Shown here piece after piece: positions 44,885-54,386 of a stretch of DNA of 64,000 nt; position 1 is the first letter of the stretch, and the number at the start of each line of letters is the position of its first letter. A program made the translations under genes and the position numbers. The stretch is taken from assembly GCA_035691865.1 (NCBI GenBank), contig DASSIM010000067.1:62001-126000 (forward strand), written 5' to 3'. This stretch comes from Nitrosopolaris sp035691865 (GTDB lineage: Archaea; Thermoproteota; Nitrososphaeria; Nitrososphaerales; Nitrososphaeraceae). A model generated the notes under the pieces. That model was not told the DNA's origin. It was given only the letters and a program-made list of their open reading frames with translations, and did no database searches.

Positions 44885-45781
44885 CTAGAATTGCACCAGA
44901 TTCCGATATTCTTGATATCTCATCTGAACATCGTCTCGGGTAACCGAGAGAAGTCTTCTAATGCCAAAATCCTCCACAGCAAATGAGCCCATTACGTTTC
45001 CATATACTACTGCTTCCTTCATCGTATCAAAGGTCAGATTGTTTCGCTTTGCAATATATCCAATGAAGCCGCCAGCAAAAGAGTCTCCGGCCCCGGTAGG
45101 ATCCACGATCTCTTCTAATGGATATGCTGGAGCAGGAAACACTAGATTTTCTGCGATCAATAAGGCTCCATGTTCTCCTTTTTTAATAATTACAAACTGT
45201 GGTCCCCATGAAATTATCATTTTTGCGCATTTTACTAGGTTTGTGTTTTTACATAGTAACCTGGCCTCATCGTCATTAATTACTACTCCATCTACAGTAC
45301 TCATCATCTTTACTACATTATCGTGACAGTTCAAGATCCAATATTCTATTGTGTCGCAGACTACTAGTCTAGGATCGGAAAAGTTTCCTAGCATCTTCAT
45401 ATTTTGACCCGGATCGTTGTTGGCTAGATAAATATATTCAGAATTCATATATTCATCGGGAACTACTGGTTCGAATTCCGCAATCACATTCAACTCCGTC
45501 TTATTGGAAGTTCTATGAGATAGATCGTAATCGAAGGAAGAATCGAAATGGAACGTTTTTCCACCAGTCTCAGTGACAATACCTCTTGTATCAACTCGCT
45601 TGTCAATGATGGTTCGGTACTCTGCTGGAAAATCTGACCCAACTACGCCAACTATTGAAGTATTGGTGAACATGCTGGATGAAAGGGATGCGAAGGTTGC
45701 TGCTCCCCCCAAAATCCTTGTCTCAGTCTTGAAAGGTGTACGGGTAGTGTCTAAGGCTATCGTTCCGAACACAGTTAACAT
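44885..45781 (-). CDS. PfkB-family carbohydrate or nucleoside kinase
   Basis: 298 residues. The C-terminal PfkB signature DPTGAGDSFAGGFIGYIA carries the anion hole and catalytic aspartate. The N-terminal half (LGGAATFASLSSSMFTN) and VVINDDEARLL are typical. The substrate cannot be fixed from sequence; ribokinase, adenosine kinase and sugar kinase members look alike. Confidence 0.9.
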   Translation of the reverse strand: MLTVFGTIALDTTRTPFKTETRILGGAATFASLSSSMFTNTSIVGVVGSDFPAEYRTIIDKRVDTRGIVTETGGKTFHFDSSFDYDLSHRTSNKTELNVIAEFEPVVPDEYMNSEYIYLANNDPGQNMKMLGNFSDPRLVVCDTIEYWILNCHDNVVKMMSTVDGVVINDDEARLLCKNTNLVKCAKMIISWGPQFVIIKKGEHGALLIAENLVFPAPAYPLEEIVDPTGAGDSFAGGFIGYIAKRNNLTFDTMKEAVVYGNVMGSFAVEDFGIRRLLSVTRDDVQMRYQEYRNLVQF

Positions 45782-45909
45782 ATGTCTGAAGAAGTTGATT
45801 CATTCAAAACTAATAAATTTTAAGAAAAAATAAACTTCGAGAAGTTTGCATCCAGAAAATTTTGAAACATAGTAATTAATAACGAGTGTAACTGATCTCC
45901 TGAAGACGG

Positions 45910-46470
45910 ATGCGAATAATTGTAGCAATAACAGGCAGTTCAGGTGTAATCTACGGGATCAGATTGTTGGAGGCGCTACTCCAAATAAAGATCGAGACCC
46001 ATTTGATAATTAGCCAGTGGGGAGAAAGAAATGTTCAAATCGAAACTGATAGATCTCTTGAATCCGTGAAGTCTCTTGCCACTAAACATTACAATCATGA
46101 CAACATGGCCGCTCCAATTTCCAGCGGATCTTCTAAAACTGACGGGATGGCCATTGTTCCGTGTAGTATGAAAACCTTGTCCAGCATTGCAAATGGATAT
46201 GACGATAATCTTGTTTCTCGAGCAGCCGGAGTCTGCATTAAGGAATCAAGGAGGCTGGTAATTGTTCCAAGAGAAACACCCCTTTCAAAGATTCATTTGC
46301 AAAATATGATGAGGCTTGCAGAGATAGGAGTCATAGTTTTGCCTGCGATGCCAGGGTTTTATCACAGGCCAAAATCCATGGATGACTTGATAGATCATAT
46401 CGTAGGCAAGATCCTAGACCAGTTTGGCATCGAACACAATATTTTCACGAGATGGGGAGAAGTGAATTGA
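45910..46470 (+). CDS. ubiX: UbiX-type flavin prenyltransferase
   Basis: Makes prenylated FMN, the cofactor of UbiD-type decarboxylases. 186 residues: VAITGSSGVIYGIRLLEAL, VPCSMKTLSSIANGYDDNL, RETPLSKIHLQNMMRLAEIG, and VLPAMPGFYHRPKSMDDLIDHI. No ubiD lies in the window. Confidence 0.93.
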   Translation: MRIIVAITGSSGVIYGIRLLEALLQIKIETHLIISQWGERNVQIETDRSLESVKSLATKHYNHDNMAAPISSGSSKTDGMAIVPCSMKTLSSIANGYDDNLVSRAAGVCIKESRRLVIVPRETPLSKIHLQNMMRLAEIGVIVLPAMPGFYHRPKSMDDLIDHIVGKILDQFGIEHNIFTRWGEVN

Positions 46471-46657
46471 CGGCAACGTTTCTTGGCAACTTCAAGCCAA
46501 ACAAATCCAAAGGTTGCTCCGTTATGATATATATCCTAACACCCGATTCATACGTATGTTCCGGCTCAACGGATTTATTACACTTTCTATAATACAGACC
46601 AGCGGACGGTGATATGGAATAGCACGATACACAAAAAAATACTCTACAGATCGTTCA

Positions 46658-47080
46658 ATGGATTTTTTCATTCCTCTGTTGAGTTTGCTGTTTCTTGGGG
46701 TAATGTACATCTTGATAACACGGATCAGCCAAGGTTACTCTGGGTTCCTACTTGTTTCCGCAGCGTCCGTTTTAATGATTTATTGGGTTAGAGAATTGAA
46801 ACGGACAGTGAAAGACGAGAATTCAAAACCATTACCAGGGGAAGTTGACACCAAGGATTGGGTTTATGATCTGATAAAAAATAATAACGAAATGGTGTTT
46901 GTGGCCGAAGTCCCTGGACCAGAAGAGCAGATTGATATTAAGTTGACGACTGGAACCCTTCATGTGAAAAGTGGTCAGAACTTTGCCAAGACTGTTCCAC
47001 TGGACTTAACCGAAGAGGTGAATATATCCGATTTTAAATATCGAAATGGCATTCTTACCATCAAAATACACAAGGTTTGA
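46658..47080 (+). CDS. Membrane-anchored Hsp20/alpha-crystallin-like protein
   Basis: 140 residues. Two hydrophobic helices at about 4-22 and 28-45 are followed by a soluble domain with the small heat shock fold pattern: EMVFVAEVPGPEEQIDIKLTTG-type strand pair (FVAEVPG, DIKLTTGTLHVKSG) and the closing RNGILTIKIHKV. A membrane-tethered chaperone or scaffold is inferred. Its stop touches the convergent KH gene. Confidence 0.78.
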   Translation: MDFFIPLLSLLFLGVMYILITRISQGYSGFLLVSAASVLMIYWVRELKRTVKDENSKPLPGEVDTKDWVYDLIKNNNEMVFVAEVPGPEEQIDIKLTTGTLHVKSGQNFAKTVPLDLTEEVNISDFKYRNGILTIKIHKV

Positions 47081-47653
47081 TTATTGAGAGTCATCTTCCC
47101 ATAATTTCATTTTATCAAACTTTGCCTTTCGTCTTGCTGCTTGCAGCATGTTGTATACACTTTTGTGCGAGCTACCCTTAGAGAGCATAGATATTGCCTC
47201 GATTCCCATTCTAATTTCTTGAAATGAGCCGATCAAACCAACAGTGTGTCCATATATTGAGACATATGCCCCAGTCAATTCTTCTATCGTTTTCCTGGAC
47301 TTTCCTGCCTTGCCTATTATTCGTCCTTTGATTCTCTGCATCGAATTGGCTGATTTACCTGTATAATCTCTAATATCTATGAGCTGTAGCAGATCCTCGG
47401 CCAGCAAACGATATGCACGTTCGGGTGAAAATCCCTTCGAAATGGCCAAAATTATTTCTATCGCTTTGAAGGGTTCTACTTTGACTAAGGGAGATCGGCC
47501 TGAAGAAACGAGTGCATCACCATTCTCACCATCTATTTCAATTACAACATTGCATTTTTGCTCAATTTCTTCTTTCACCCTTCCCCCTTTGCCGATAATT
47601 ACACCTATTCTATCCTTAGGAATTTTGAGTGTTTGTTCAAAGCTCATTTTCAA
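47081..47653 (-). CDS. KH-domain RNA-binding protein, Pno1/Dim2-like
   Basis: 190 residues with two KH domains: IGVIIGKGGRVKEEIEQ (about 17-33) and GRIIGKAGKSRKTIEELTG followed by VSIYGHTVGLIGS (about 108-145). Matches the archaeal homologue of Pno1/Dim2, a small-subunit ribosome assembly factor. The DUF424 gene lies 44 bases upstream on the same strand, a typical translation-related neighbourhood in archaea. Confidence 0.9.
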   Translation of the reverse strand: MKMSFEQTLKIPKDRIGVIIGKGGRVKEEIEQKCNVVIEIDGENGDALVSSGRSPLVKVEPFKAIEIILAISKGFSPERAYRLLAEDLLQLIDIRDYTGKSANSMQRIKGRIIGKAGKSRKTIEELTGAYVSIYGHTVGLIGSFQEIRMGIEAISMLSKGSSHKSVYNMLQAARRKAKFDKMKLWEDDSQ

Positions 47654-47697
47654 TATCTGTTTCCGGGCAGGAACTAGTGCTAACCTATGCTCATTTG

Positions 47698-48027
47698 TTA
47701 TCTATAGTGGAATTTATAAATCATTAAGAAAGGTACCCCTGAAATTCTCTTTATACTCGCTTCTTTTGCAAGTTTTAATTTTAATGCTCGATCGACTATT
47801 CTCTGGCCGACTAAGTTCGCAATCGAACAATCCAACAATAGTTTTTCCGCAACTAAGTCTTCGATTATCTCTCGCTGAAAGTATCCTTTCGTGAGATTAA
47901 TAACAAATTTATCTTGTTCAATTTGTGTACCTATCAATTCCAAGTCGCAAATATTGACCATTGTTGACCCTTGATAGTCCATCCACCTCATCGCATATTT
48001 TCCGCCGACTGCTCCAATTTCGGACAA
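47698..48027 (-). CDS. DUF424 family protein
   Basis: 109 residues. VNICDLELIGTQIEQDKF, GYFQREIIEDLVAEKLLLDCSIANLVGQRIVDRALKL-type helices (in parts IANLVGQRIVDRAL) and the C-terminal SGVPFLMIYKF match the archaeal DUF424 pattern, a small protein often encoded near translation and ribosome biogenesis genes. The start may be later (ATG within MRWMDYQG or MVNICDLE). Function not established. Confidence 0.72.
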   Translation of the reverse strand: MSEIGAVGGKYAMRWMDYQGSTMVNICDLELIGTQIEQDKFVINLTKGYFQREIIEDLVAEKLLLDCSIANLVGQRIVDRALKLKLAKEASIKRISGVPFLMIYKFHYR

Positions 48028-48205
48028 GCACTGAGAAGTGAGATTAAACGCAGATTTAAATTAGTGTGGTACTTTGCGAACTATTCCAAGTAATTTTTTT
48101 GACAAGACAAACTATACAGACTTACGAATCCTTACTCAACTCGATGATGTCTCACCATTGTTTAGTTATCCTTATTACAAAAAAAGTGAAGATCGTTTAT
48201 CTATT

Positions 48206-48829
48206 TTATTTTGAATATACTGGCAATACCTTGTATTTTCTAGCGACTACAATTATTCCAATGGTTGCTATTGCAAACACTACAATAGCAACGGTTGCGA
48301 ATTCTGGCACTATGTGAGTACCAGTGATTTCGATTACTGATGTGCCGTTGTCGAAACCGACCATCACCGTTCTTGACTGTGCGTTAGTTCTGATTTCGTT
48401 GTCTACCGCATACTGACCGTCTTCAAATACTGCGAAGGTATCGTCTACATTTCCTTGCTTCTTAGAATCTATAACATACCGGGGAAGTTCAACTATTAAT
48501 TTTCCATTTGATGTAGATGAGACGTTTATGAGAAGGGTCGCATTGTCCTTCTCTGCTGAGATCCCAGCAAGCTTACCACCTGTAATCTGATACTTTATGG
48601 GATACGCTTTACTTCCTAACTTCAAATTCATGCTGCCGTTGCTGGCTATCATGGAAGTTTGATTATTTGACTCTTTATTTGCTATGGCATTTTGTGCATA
48701 TACGAGTTGGGAAGATATTATAATCACAGAGAATGTGGCAATTTCGATCATAGATAGGCTTATTGCCACCGCCTTCGTAGTATTGCATTTGTTTCCTTTT
48801 ATTTCATCGAACTCCCTTCTTTCTGTCAA
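48206..48829 (-). CDS. Secreted protein with PEFG-CTERM-like sorting tail
   Basis: 207 residues: a hydrophobic N-terminal signal (VAISLSMIEIATFSVIIISSQLVYA), a beta-rich extracellular domain with many asparagines, and a C-terminal VPEFATVAIVVFAIATIG span followed by basic residues (VARKYK). This is the PEFG-CTERM arrangement processed by archaeosortase in Thaumarchaeota, with alanine in the place of the usual glycine of PEFG. A surface-anchored role is likely. Confidence 0.82.
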   Translation of the reverse strand: MTERREFDEIKGNKCNTTKAVAISLSMIEIATFSVIIISSQLVYAQNAIANKESNNQTSMIASNGSMNLKLGSKAYPIKYQITGGKLAGISAEKDNATLLINVSSTSNGKLIVELPRYVIDSKKQGNVDDTFAVFEDGQYAVDNEIRTNAQSRTVMVGFDNGTSVIEITGTHIVPEFATVAIVVFAIATIGIIVVARKYKVLPVYSK

Positions 48830-49040
48830 TTATGAATATCTACCCTCTAAGGTTCTTGTGACCTTAAAACTTTTCTGCCATCTATGGAACTATCATCGCC
48901 TTATTTCCAATCAAAGATATTTTGCCCAGTCCTTGAATCAGTACTTAAAAATTAAAGTGTTTTTCTTTAACAACATCCTTATGTGAAAAACAACCGTAGT
49001 TACTATAAGCCAAATAATAGAAACGCTACATGATAACTAT

Positions 49041-49391
49041 ATGGTCGATATTAGCTCTCTCGCCTCTACAGCAACTTCTGTAGGCTTTGGAGGCATTACT
49101 GGTTTTCTAATTGGGTATGCAATTAAAAAAGTAGTAAAAGTCATACTGGTGATAGTTGGATTAGTATTTGTTGCGTTTGTATATCTCGAATACCAAAAAG
49201 TAATAACCGTAAACTGGAACAAGATTCAGGCAAGCACTATCGCAGCCTTTGGAAATACAACGTCGGACCAACTTCTTGCACGTAGCGGCATTCCCGGCAC
49301 TGATCATATCGCCTCTTCGATGAGCAATTTCGGCATACCTATAACCGGTAGCCTCACGGCCGGATTGATTTTGGGCTTCATAAGAGGTTAG
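49041..49391 (+). CDS. FUN14-family membrane protein
   Basis: 116 residues. GFGGITGFLIGYAIKKVVKVILVIVGL and the C-terminal GIPITGSLTAGLILGFIRG are the FUN14 signature, with two to three membrane spans. Eukaryotic FUNDC1 is a mitophagy receptor; the archaeal role is unknown. Confidence 0.88.
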   Translation: MVDISSLASTATSVGFGGITGFLIGYAIKKVVKVILVIVGLVFVAFVYLEYQKVITVNWNKIQASTIAAFGNTTSDQLLARSGIPGTDHIASSMSNFGIPITGSLTAGLILGFIRG

Positions 49392-49473
49392 GGTTACTCT
49401 GCACAGAATGCTAGCTATGGAAGCCATATTCACGTAAACAGAAGCTGGATATTAAGATACCATGAATTTACGG

Positions 49474-49959
49474 CTATAGTACCCCAGAGTCATTCTGCCA
49501 TTCTATAATAAAATCAATTTCTACTGCACTATCTAGTGGAAGACTACTCGTTCCGATAGCGACTCTGCTATGCTTTCCTTTGTCACCAAAAATCTTAGCA
49601 AGAAAATCTGATGCACCGTTAATAACTTCAGAGTGGCTACTAAAAGAAGCATCGCAATTCACAAATCCGGATAATCTTACGAACCGTTTTACCTCGTCAA
49701 GATTATGAAGCGCATCTTTTATATGGGCTAGCGCGTTTATGGTACAGAGTTCAGCTGCCTGCTTGCCATCACTTATGGAAATGTCTCTGCCCACCTTGCC
49801 CTTGAACTTGACTCTTGGAGGATTTGAACCTAGCTCAATAGGTAATTGACCAGACACAAACACGAGACATCCTGTTTTGACTACTGGTTCATAAGAGCCC
49901 GCAGTCTTCTGAGGCATTTGCAATGTTATGCCAAGTAAATCCAGCTTTTCCTCTATCAT
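49474..49959 (-). CDS. RidA/YjgF-family protein
   Basis: 161 residues, longer than the ~130 of classical RidA and closer to the YjgH/YoaB-type group. GSYEPVVKTGCLVFVSGQLPIE, AAELCTINALAHIKDAL, and the C-terminal SRVAIGTSSLPLDSAVEIDFIIE are typical. The usual RidA arginine region is replaced by VAIGTSSLP. Imine deamination is possible but not certain. Confidence 0.88.
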   Translation of the reverse strand: MIEEKLDLLGITLQMPQKTAGSYEPVVKTGCLVFVSGQLPIELGSNPPRVKFKGKVGRDISISDGKQAAELCTINALAHIKDALHNLDEVKRFVRLSGFVNCDASFSSHSEVINGASDFLAKIFGDKGKHSRVAIGTSSLPLDSAVEIDFIIEWQNDSGVL

Positions 49960-50087
49960 ATTTTTGATCGTGCCTTCATACTATTATTAATTCAATAACA
50001 GACCTACAAATAGATAGTGATTGGTTGACATATCAACCCATTTGCAACGGAGACATTTTCAAAAACAAATATTTTTAAAATCAATAA

Positions 50088-50330
50088 AACAATTCCCTGG
50101 GTTATTGGAGGTACGATTACCTTATTCCTGTTGGTTGGACAATTCCAGTTATGTGGATTTCGCTTGTTGCGGTAGTAATTTTATGGTTATGGTTTGGACA
50201 TATAATACCATCCTACTTTTCAGAGGGCTTTAGTGCATCAACAGAAAACCTTTCGGCGGCGTTATGGCCTGGGGCTTCAGCCCGTCATTACCGATCCTCA
50301 CTCCCCCCTCGCCTAGAGCCGTTAAAATAA
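50088..50330 (+). pseudogene. Possible remnant of a membrane protein
   Basis: A frame open from 50088 to TAA at 50328-50330, without a good start, encodes YWRYDYLIPVGWTIPVMWI followed by SLVAVVILWLWFGHIIPSYF, a convincing membrane helix rich in tryptophan. An upstream stop at 50085 truncates it. It recalls small subunits of respiratory or copper oxidase complexes, but I cannot assign it. The final third is GC-rich and may belong to a different element. Confidence 0.3.
50272..50283. repeat. GC-rich hairpin GGGC-TTCA-GCCC
   Basis: A perfect 4-bp stem with TTCA loop inside an unusually GC-rich 80-base stretch. Similar sequences occur at the right ends of IS200/IS605-type elements, but no transposase remains here. 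Confidence 0.3.
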
Positions 50331-50591
50331 TATTCTGAACAACAACAATCAAACCTAGACAATGGTCAAAAGCACGGTTCAATGGAAGGCATTCTATCAC
50401 AAAATTCCTCAAAGTGATGTATAAGAGTAAGTTACTTGGCCCCAAGATCAACTTAGTGAACTTGCCAAACAAACTGGGTTAGCCTCTTAGAAGGACCTTT
50501 TAGTCTTACAATGTTTTGTAGAATATTTTTAGCTGATTTCGCTACTTTAGCTTGCATCTTAGATTAAGCTGCAATTCATTAAATTTTCTGT

Positions 50592-50732
50592 ATGCAGATT
50601 GATAGCGAAGACAACAGCTCCTCACGAATAATAACATGTGAGACCCACAATAAAGTATGCCGTCTAATTAGCACTTCTAGCAAATGCCCCTGCTGTGACA
50701 AACGGATCTGCCTTTGTGACTATGCTCTCTAA
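50592..50732 (+). CDS. Cysteine-rich miniprotein
   Basis: 46 residues with eight metal-ligand-type residues: Cys16, His19, Cys23, Cys32, Cys34, Cys35, Cys40, Cys42 (ITCETHNKVC ... CPCCDKRICLCDYAL). It is probably a small zinc-binding protein. ATG at 50592. No family recognised; it stands alone in a gap upstream of the methyltransferase. Confidence 0.4.
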   Translation: MQIDSEDNSSSRIITCETHNKVCRLISTSSKCPCCDKRICLCDYAL

Positions 50733-50858
50733 AAACAAATGTTATCAAGAGATGATAGTCAGAAGTGAAGTCAAAGTAGTGGATATTAACAACGAAAGTT
50801 GCCGTTTTTTTAGGTAACTTTCAATAGAGTCGCTCTAATGCTTTAATCAGGACAAAAA

Positions 50859-51830
50859 ATGAGAACACAATTCGCTCGCCATTTGGTATGTCCACGACAT
50901 ACGGATAAACAGATTCGCCTTTCATTAGAGAGTCTTCAAGGAAAAGATAATGAATGTGAAGAAGGCTTTCTTAAATGCGATACATGTCAAACAGTGTACC
51001 CAATAGTAGATGGAGTAGCAATAGTCGTAAAAGACTTTGTAAAATATGTCGAGTGTCGTGTGGCAATTTTCGGCAACTTGATACTTAGTAGCAAAACTGA
51101 GAAGATGAAGAACTTTCTCAAAGCCTATGGAGCGCAGATTATGCCAAGGGAAGGCATGGATGATCGATATGAAGAAAGCGGCCCCTGGTTTGCTCCTTAT
51201 CGATGGATTCAATATGATCATTCATCTGAGGATCGACTTCTAAGTACGCTCAAATGGCGCCTAAAGCCGAACGAATTCTATAATAGGATCGTGCAGGTAG
51301 TCAGCCCCAAATCGGATGGCGTTGCTCTTGACATGGGGTGTTCCATGGGATATAGTACACTAGAGCTCGCAAAAAAGTATGCAATTGTACTTGGTATCGA
51401 TCTATCCTTCTCCTTTATCAAGGAGGCCAGAAGAAGACTGTTGACGTCGCGACAAGAAAATGTTGAGTTTTATGTAGCAGATTCATTGCACGCGCCATTT
51501 AATTATATGAAATTTGACCTGATACTCGCACTTAATTTATTGGAATTTGTCGAAGTGACTGACCTACTTTCATCTATCCACTGGCTACTAAAGGCCCATG
51601 CGCTAGTCTTATTCGCAGACCCTTACGATTATAACCGTCAGTCACACCCAACTCGAAAAGTTGATGCCCAAACCTTCAGAGCCATGGTAGAGAATTCAGG
51701 TTTTGAATTATCGCAAAGAACTAAGACGGAATCGTATATCCCCTGGATAATAAAAGTATATGAAAGAGCTTATCTATTTTATTTTGTAGACTACATAATG
51801 GCGAAAAAACTCTCAAAGCATAAAGTCTAA
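50859..51830 (+). CDS. SAM-dependent methyltransferase with N-terminal Trm112-like zinc ribbon
   Basis: 323 residues. The first 60 form a Trm112/YcaR-like ribbon (LVCPRHTDKQIRL ... FLKCDTCQTVYPIVDGVAI) with four cysteines partly spaced as Cys-Cys pairs. Residues about 155-260 form a class I methyltransferase: VALDMGCSMGYSTLELAKKY (SAM loop), VLGIDLSFSFIKEARRR, FDLILALNLLEFV. The substrate is unknown. Such single-chain ribbon plus methylase proteins are frequent in lipid, quinone and natural-product chemistry. Confidence 0.85.
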   Translation: MRTQFARHLVCPRHTDKQIRLSLESLQGKDNECEEGFLKCDTCQTVYPIVDGVAIVVKDFVKYVECRVAIFGNLILSSKTEKMKNFLKAYGAQIMPREGMDDRYEESGPWFAPYRWIQYDHSSEDRLLSTLKWRLKPNEFYNRIVQVVSPKSDGVALDMGCSMGYSTLELAKKYAIVLGIDLSFSFIKEARRRLLTSRQENVEFYVADSLHAPFNYMKFDLILALNLLEFVEVTDLLSSIHWLLKAHALVLFADPYDYNRQSHPTRKVDAQTFRAMVENSGFELSQRTKTESYIPWIIKVYERAYLFYFVDYIMAKKLSKHKV

Positions 51831-52629
51831 TAATACTTTATTCATCATGTAATAAATAATTCAAGATGGTGCTAAAACTCCATTTCCTTCACAAGTGAAT
51901 CTATGGGAACTTATTCGCATGCCAAGAACTCGATAATCCTTCGCCGTTATTTGTTCTGGAATGCTCCCTTCCTTCGAAGATCTAGATAATATCTCCGTCT
52001 CTGAACAGACTTTCCCATATTCTGATCTTGCCCTTTGCCTATAATACAACTCTTCATGATCCTGTGCTATGCGTAAGAAAGAGTGGGCTGTAAGTGGGCT
52101 AAAAAACGTACGCTATCGCGTTAGAATTACTTGTGTTTTTCTTCATCATGAGCATCGAGGTCGCCTCTGGTTCTATTACCAATAGAGACGACCACGCTCT
52201 TGGGTGCAATAAAAGGGAGGACATCCTCTCTCCAGCAATAACTGTAAATTCGTAATCATACCACTACATAACTAGAACACTAATTCTATGTTTTCCTATT
52301 ACGTCTAGGCAACCTCATTTACAAACGCTACCGCTACAAAAAGCTACAAATAACGAAGATTGCAACAAGCATTTGGAACATACAAGCACCCATGCTATCA
52401 ATAGTTGAGTAAGCATATCTGTTAGGAAGAGGACGATCTCAAAAAATGCTAAGGTATATTTTGTTCATGTCAAATAAATAAGATTTGAAAGCTCTAGCAG
52501 GACCGAATATTGCTAGGCTGAGATTAGAATTTCTCGTTGGAAGCCTTGTTAATATCATGGCACTCTCCGCATGGCGGTTCAGCTTGAATGTAAACATTCA
52601 TAAATTATAATTATCGAGTTTCCTCGTTC
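51831..52629. other. 800-base gap without a supported gene
   Basis: A 62-residue minus-strand frame at 51861-52049 has no recognisable pattern. The main structure is a long imperfect inverted repeat at 52150-52199. A doubled AGTGGGCT lies at about 52082-52099. Confidence 0.4.
52150..52199. repeat. 50-base imperfect inverted repeat
   Basis: GAGC pairs with GCTC at the ends, GGTCG with CGACC, CTCT with AGAG, and an inner TCTATT with AATAGA around ACC. The transcript of either strand would fold into a long hairpin. It is in a non-coding gap. Confidence 0.55.
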
Positions 52630-53202
52630 GTGCAAAGAGATTCACAAATGCTAGAGGCAAAAAAAGCCTTTGGGTTATTTTTTATAGCCATAGCGGTGGC
52701 TGTCGTCGTTGGCACGCTTCTTACTGAAATCGCATCCAAATATAACGTTCCGATCTATTATATTGCGCTAATTTGGCCTGCTAGTTTCGGTGTTGCATTT
52801 GGAGCAAATTTTCGGAAATTTCGAAGAGTGATTGTTTCTGTACGCACTCGAATGAGAAATAGTATGAAATGGCCTTCTAGAGCAAAGGCAATAAATGGAC
52901 TATGTTGGGCTTCGCCCTTCGCTTTGATAGGCGTATTTCCATCAATGTACCAGTACCTGATCCTCGTTGGCATAGGCTTAGGGAATCTGTCAACATATCT
53001 ACTTATGAAAAAATACAATGGTCTTAACAACCGTGAACAAATGATCGTCGGTCTGATTTCTCTTGCTTCGGTTCCTATTTCGATAAGGATTGATATGACT
53101 CTATTTGTTTTGAACCATGATATTGCGGTTTTTTTATCTCGAATATTGATAGGTTTAGCTTATGCAATTGGGGGAGTTTATGCACTTCTAAACAAAGAGT
53201 GA
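52630..53202 (+). CDS. Multi-span membrane protein, unknown function
   Basis: 190 residues from a GTG start (an ATG six codons later is also possible). Hydrophobic helices at about 14-31, 41-58, 95-120, 133-150 and 165-185 with a basic cytoplasmic loop (NFRKFRRVIVSVRTRMRNS). No family recognised. Confidence 0.65.
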   Translation: MQRDSQMLEAKKAFGLFFIAIAVAVVVGTLLTEIASKYNVPIYYIALIWPASFGVAFGANFRKFRRVIVSVRTRMRNSMKWPSRAKAINGLCWASPFALIGVFPSMYQYLILVGIGLGNLSTYLLMKKYNGLNNREQMIVGLISLASVPISIRIDMTLFVLNHDIAVFLSRILIGLAYAIGGVYALLNKE

Positions 53203-53549
53203 CGCATGAATATGTCCAGATTTGTGTATACCTGAACGTATAACACCAATGAGACATTAAGTGGAGCTACTTGATTACCATGAGTACAGTTGATGACATG
53301 TATCAGCAGTACTAATAGCATTAACAGTTAGATATTAGATGAAGGAATTTATATCTCACGTTCGTTTTTCCATCACTGTTGATTAAAGATAGAGATAGGA
53401 AATTTCAAAGGTCAGCAACTAATCTCACAACATAGCACTTCGTTTGCTGGACATGTAATCGTGTTGCTTAGTGAAGCCAATATAAAACTAATCTATCTCA
53501 GGCAAGACTTGACCAACACACTTTTAATTTTGTCAACGAAATGTAAATT
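53203..53549. other. 350-base gap without a supported gene
   Basis: No open frame with protein character and no RNA fold seen. The right end should carry the promoter of the nitrilase gene. Confidence 0.4.
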
Positions 53550-54386
53550 ATGGGAAAGTCGCACCGTGTCGCAATTGTGCAAATGAAGTCATCGTCGTTC
53601 AAGGAAGAAAATCTAAAGATTTCGGTAGATTTTATCAAAGAAGCGGCAGAAAGAAAGGCACATCTGATATGCTTCCCTGAATTTCAGATGGCGTTTTCAC
53701 CTGCTAGGCAATCTTCGAAACAATTAGTGGAGTTAGCAGAGTCAGCGAAAAACGGCCAATTTGTCTTAAGATTGTGCAGCGCAGCTAGGAAATATAATAT
53801 CAACGTTGTGGCAACAATCTATGAAAAAAGCGACAGATTTTCTGATTACCGTGTATATGATACGGCCGTTTTGATAAACAGTAGAGGGAAAATCATTTCA
53901 CATTATCGAAAGATACACCTATATAATGCTTTAGGATCCAAAGAATCTCTTAAACTTATTGCCGGTGACAGTATTGAAGAGCCTAAACACACTTCGGTTG
54001 GAATTATTGGTTTACTGATTTGTTATGATTTACGTTTTCCCGAAATATCTAGGATCTTAGCAATGCAGGGCGCTGAAATTCTGGCCGCTCCTTCGGCATG
54101 GTTTCAAGGAGTTATGAAGGAAGAACATTGGGAGACTTTTCTCAAAGCCAGATCTATCGAGAATGGCATTTACATTGCTGCTCCAGACCAGATAGGCAAT
54201 AGCTTCTCCGGAAGAAGCATGATTATAGATCCCTTTGGTATGGTAGTATTGGACATGGGAAATAGAGAAGGGATGGACGTTGTTGAAATCGATATATCCA
54301 GAATACAAAACGTTCGAAAATCGCTTCCTCTTTTGAAAAATCGTCGAACCGATGTATATCGCAACCATATTAACGCGTTCACATAA
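53550..54386 (+). CDS. Carbon-nitrogen hydrolase (nitrilase superfamily)
   Basis: 278 residues with the full Glu-Lys-Cys triad: Glu44 (CFPEFQ), Lys121 (YRKIHLY) and Cys158 (LLICYDLRFPE). The C-terminal region RSMIIDPFGMVV is typical. It most resembles the Nit1/omega-amidase branch acting on deaminated glutathione or alpha-keto acid amides; true nitrilase activity is less likely. Single gene. Confidence 0.92.
   Translation: MGKSHRVAIVQMKSSSFKEENLKISVDFIKEAAERKAHLICFPEFQMAFSPARQSSKQLVELAESAKNGQFVLRLCSAARKYNINVVATIYEKSDRFSDYRVYDTAVLINSRGKIISHYRKIHLYNALGSKESLKLIAGDSIEEPKHTSVGIIGLLICYDLRFPEISRILAMQGAEILAAPSAWFQGVMKEEHWETFLKARSIENGIYIAAPDQIGNSFSGRSMIIDPFGMVVLDMGNREGMDVVEIDISRIQNVRKSLPLLKNRRTDVYRNHINAFT

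Noticed and set aside
50021..50233. 70-residue plus-strand frame
   Set aside because: The overlapping frame at 50088-50330 encodes a clear membrane helix, making this one a shadow.
51861..52049. 62-residue minus-strand frame
   Set aside because: No family pattern or promoter; probably chance.
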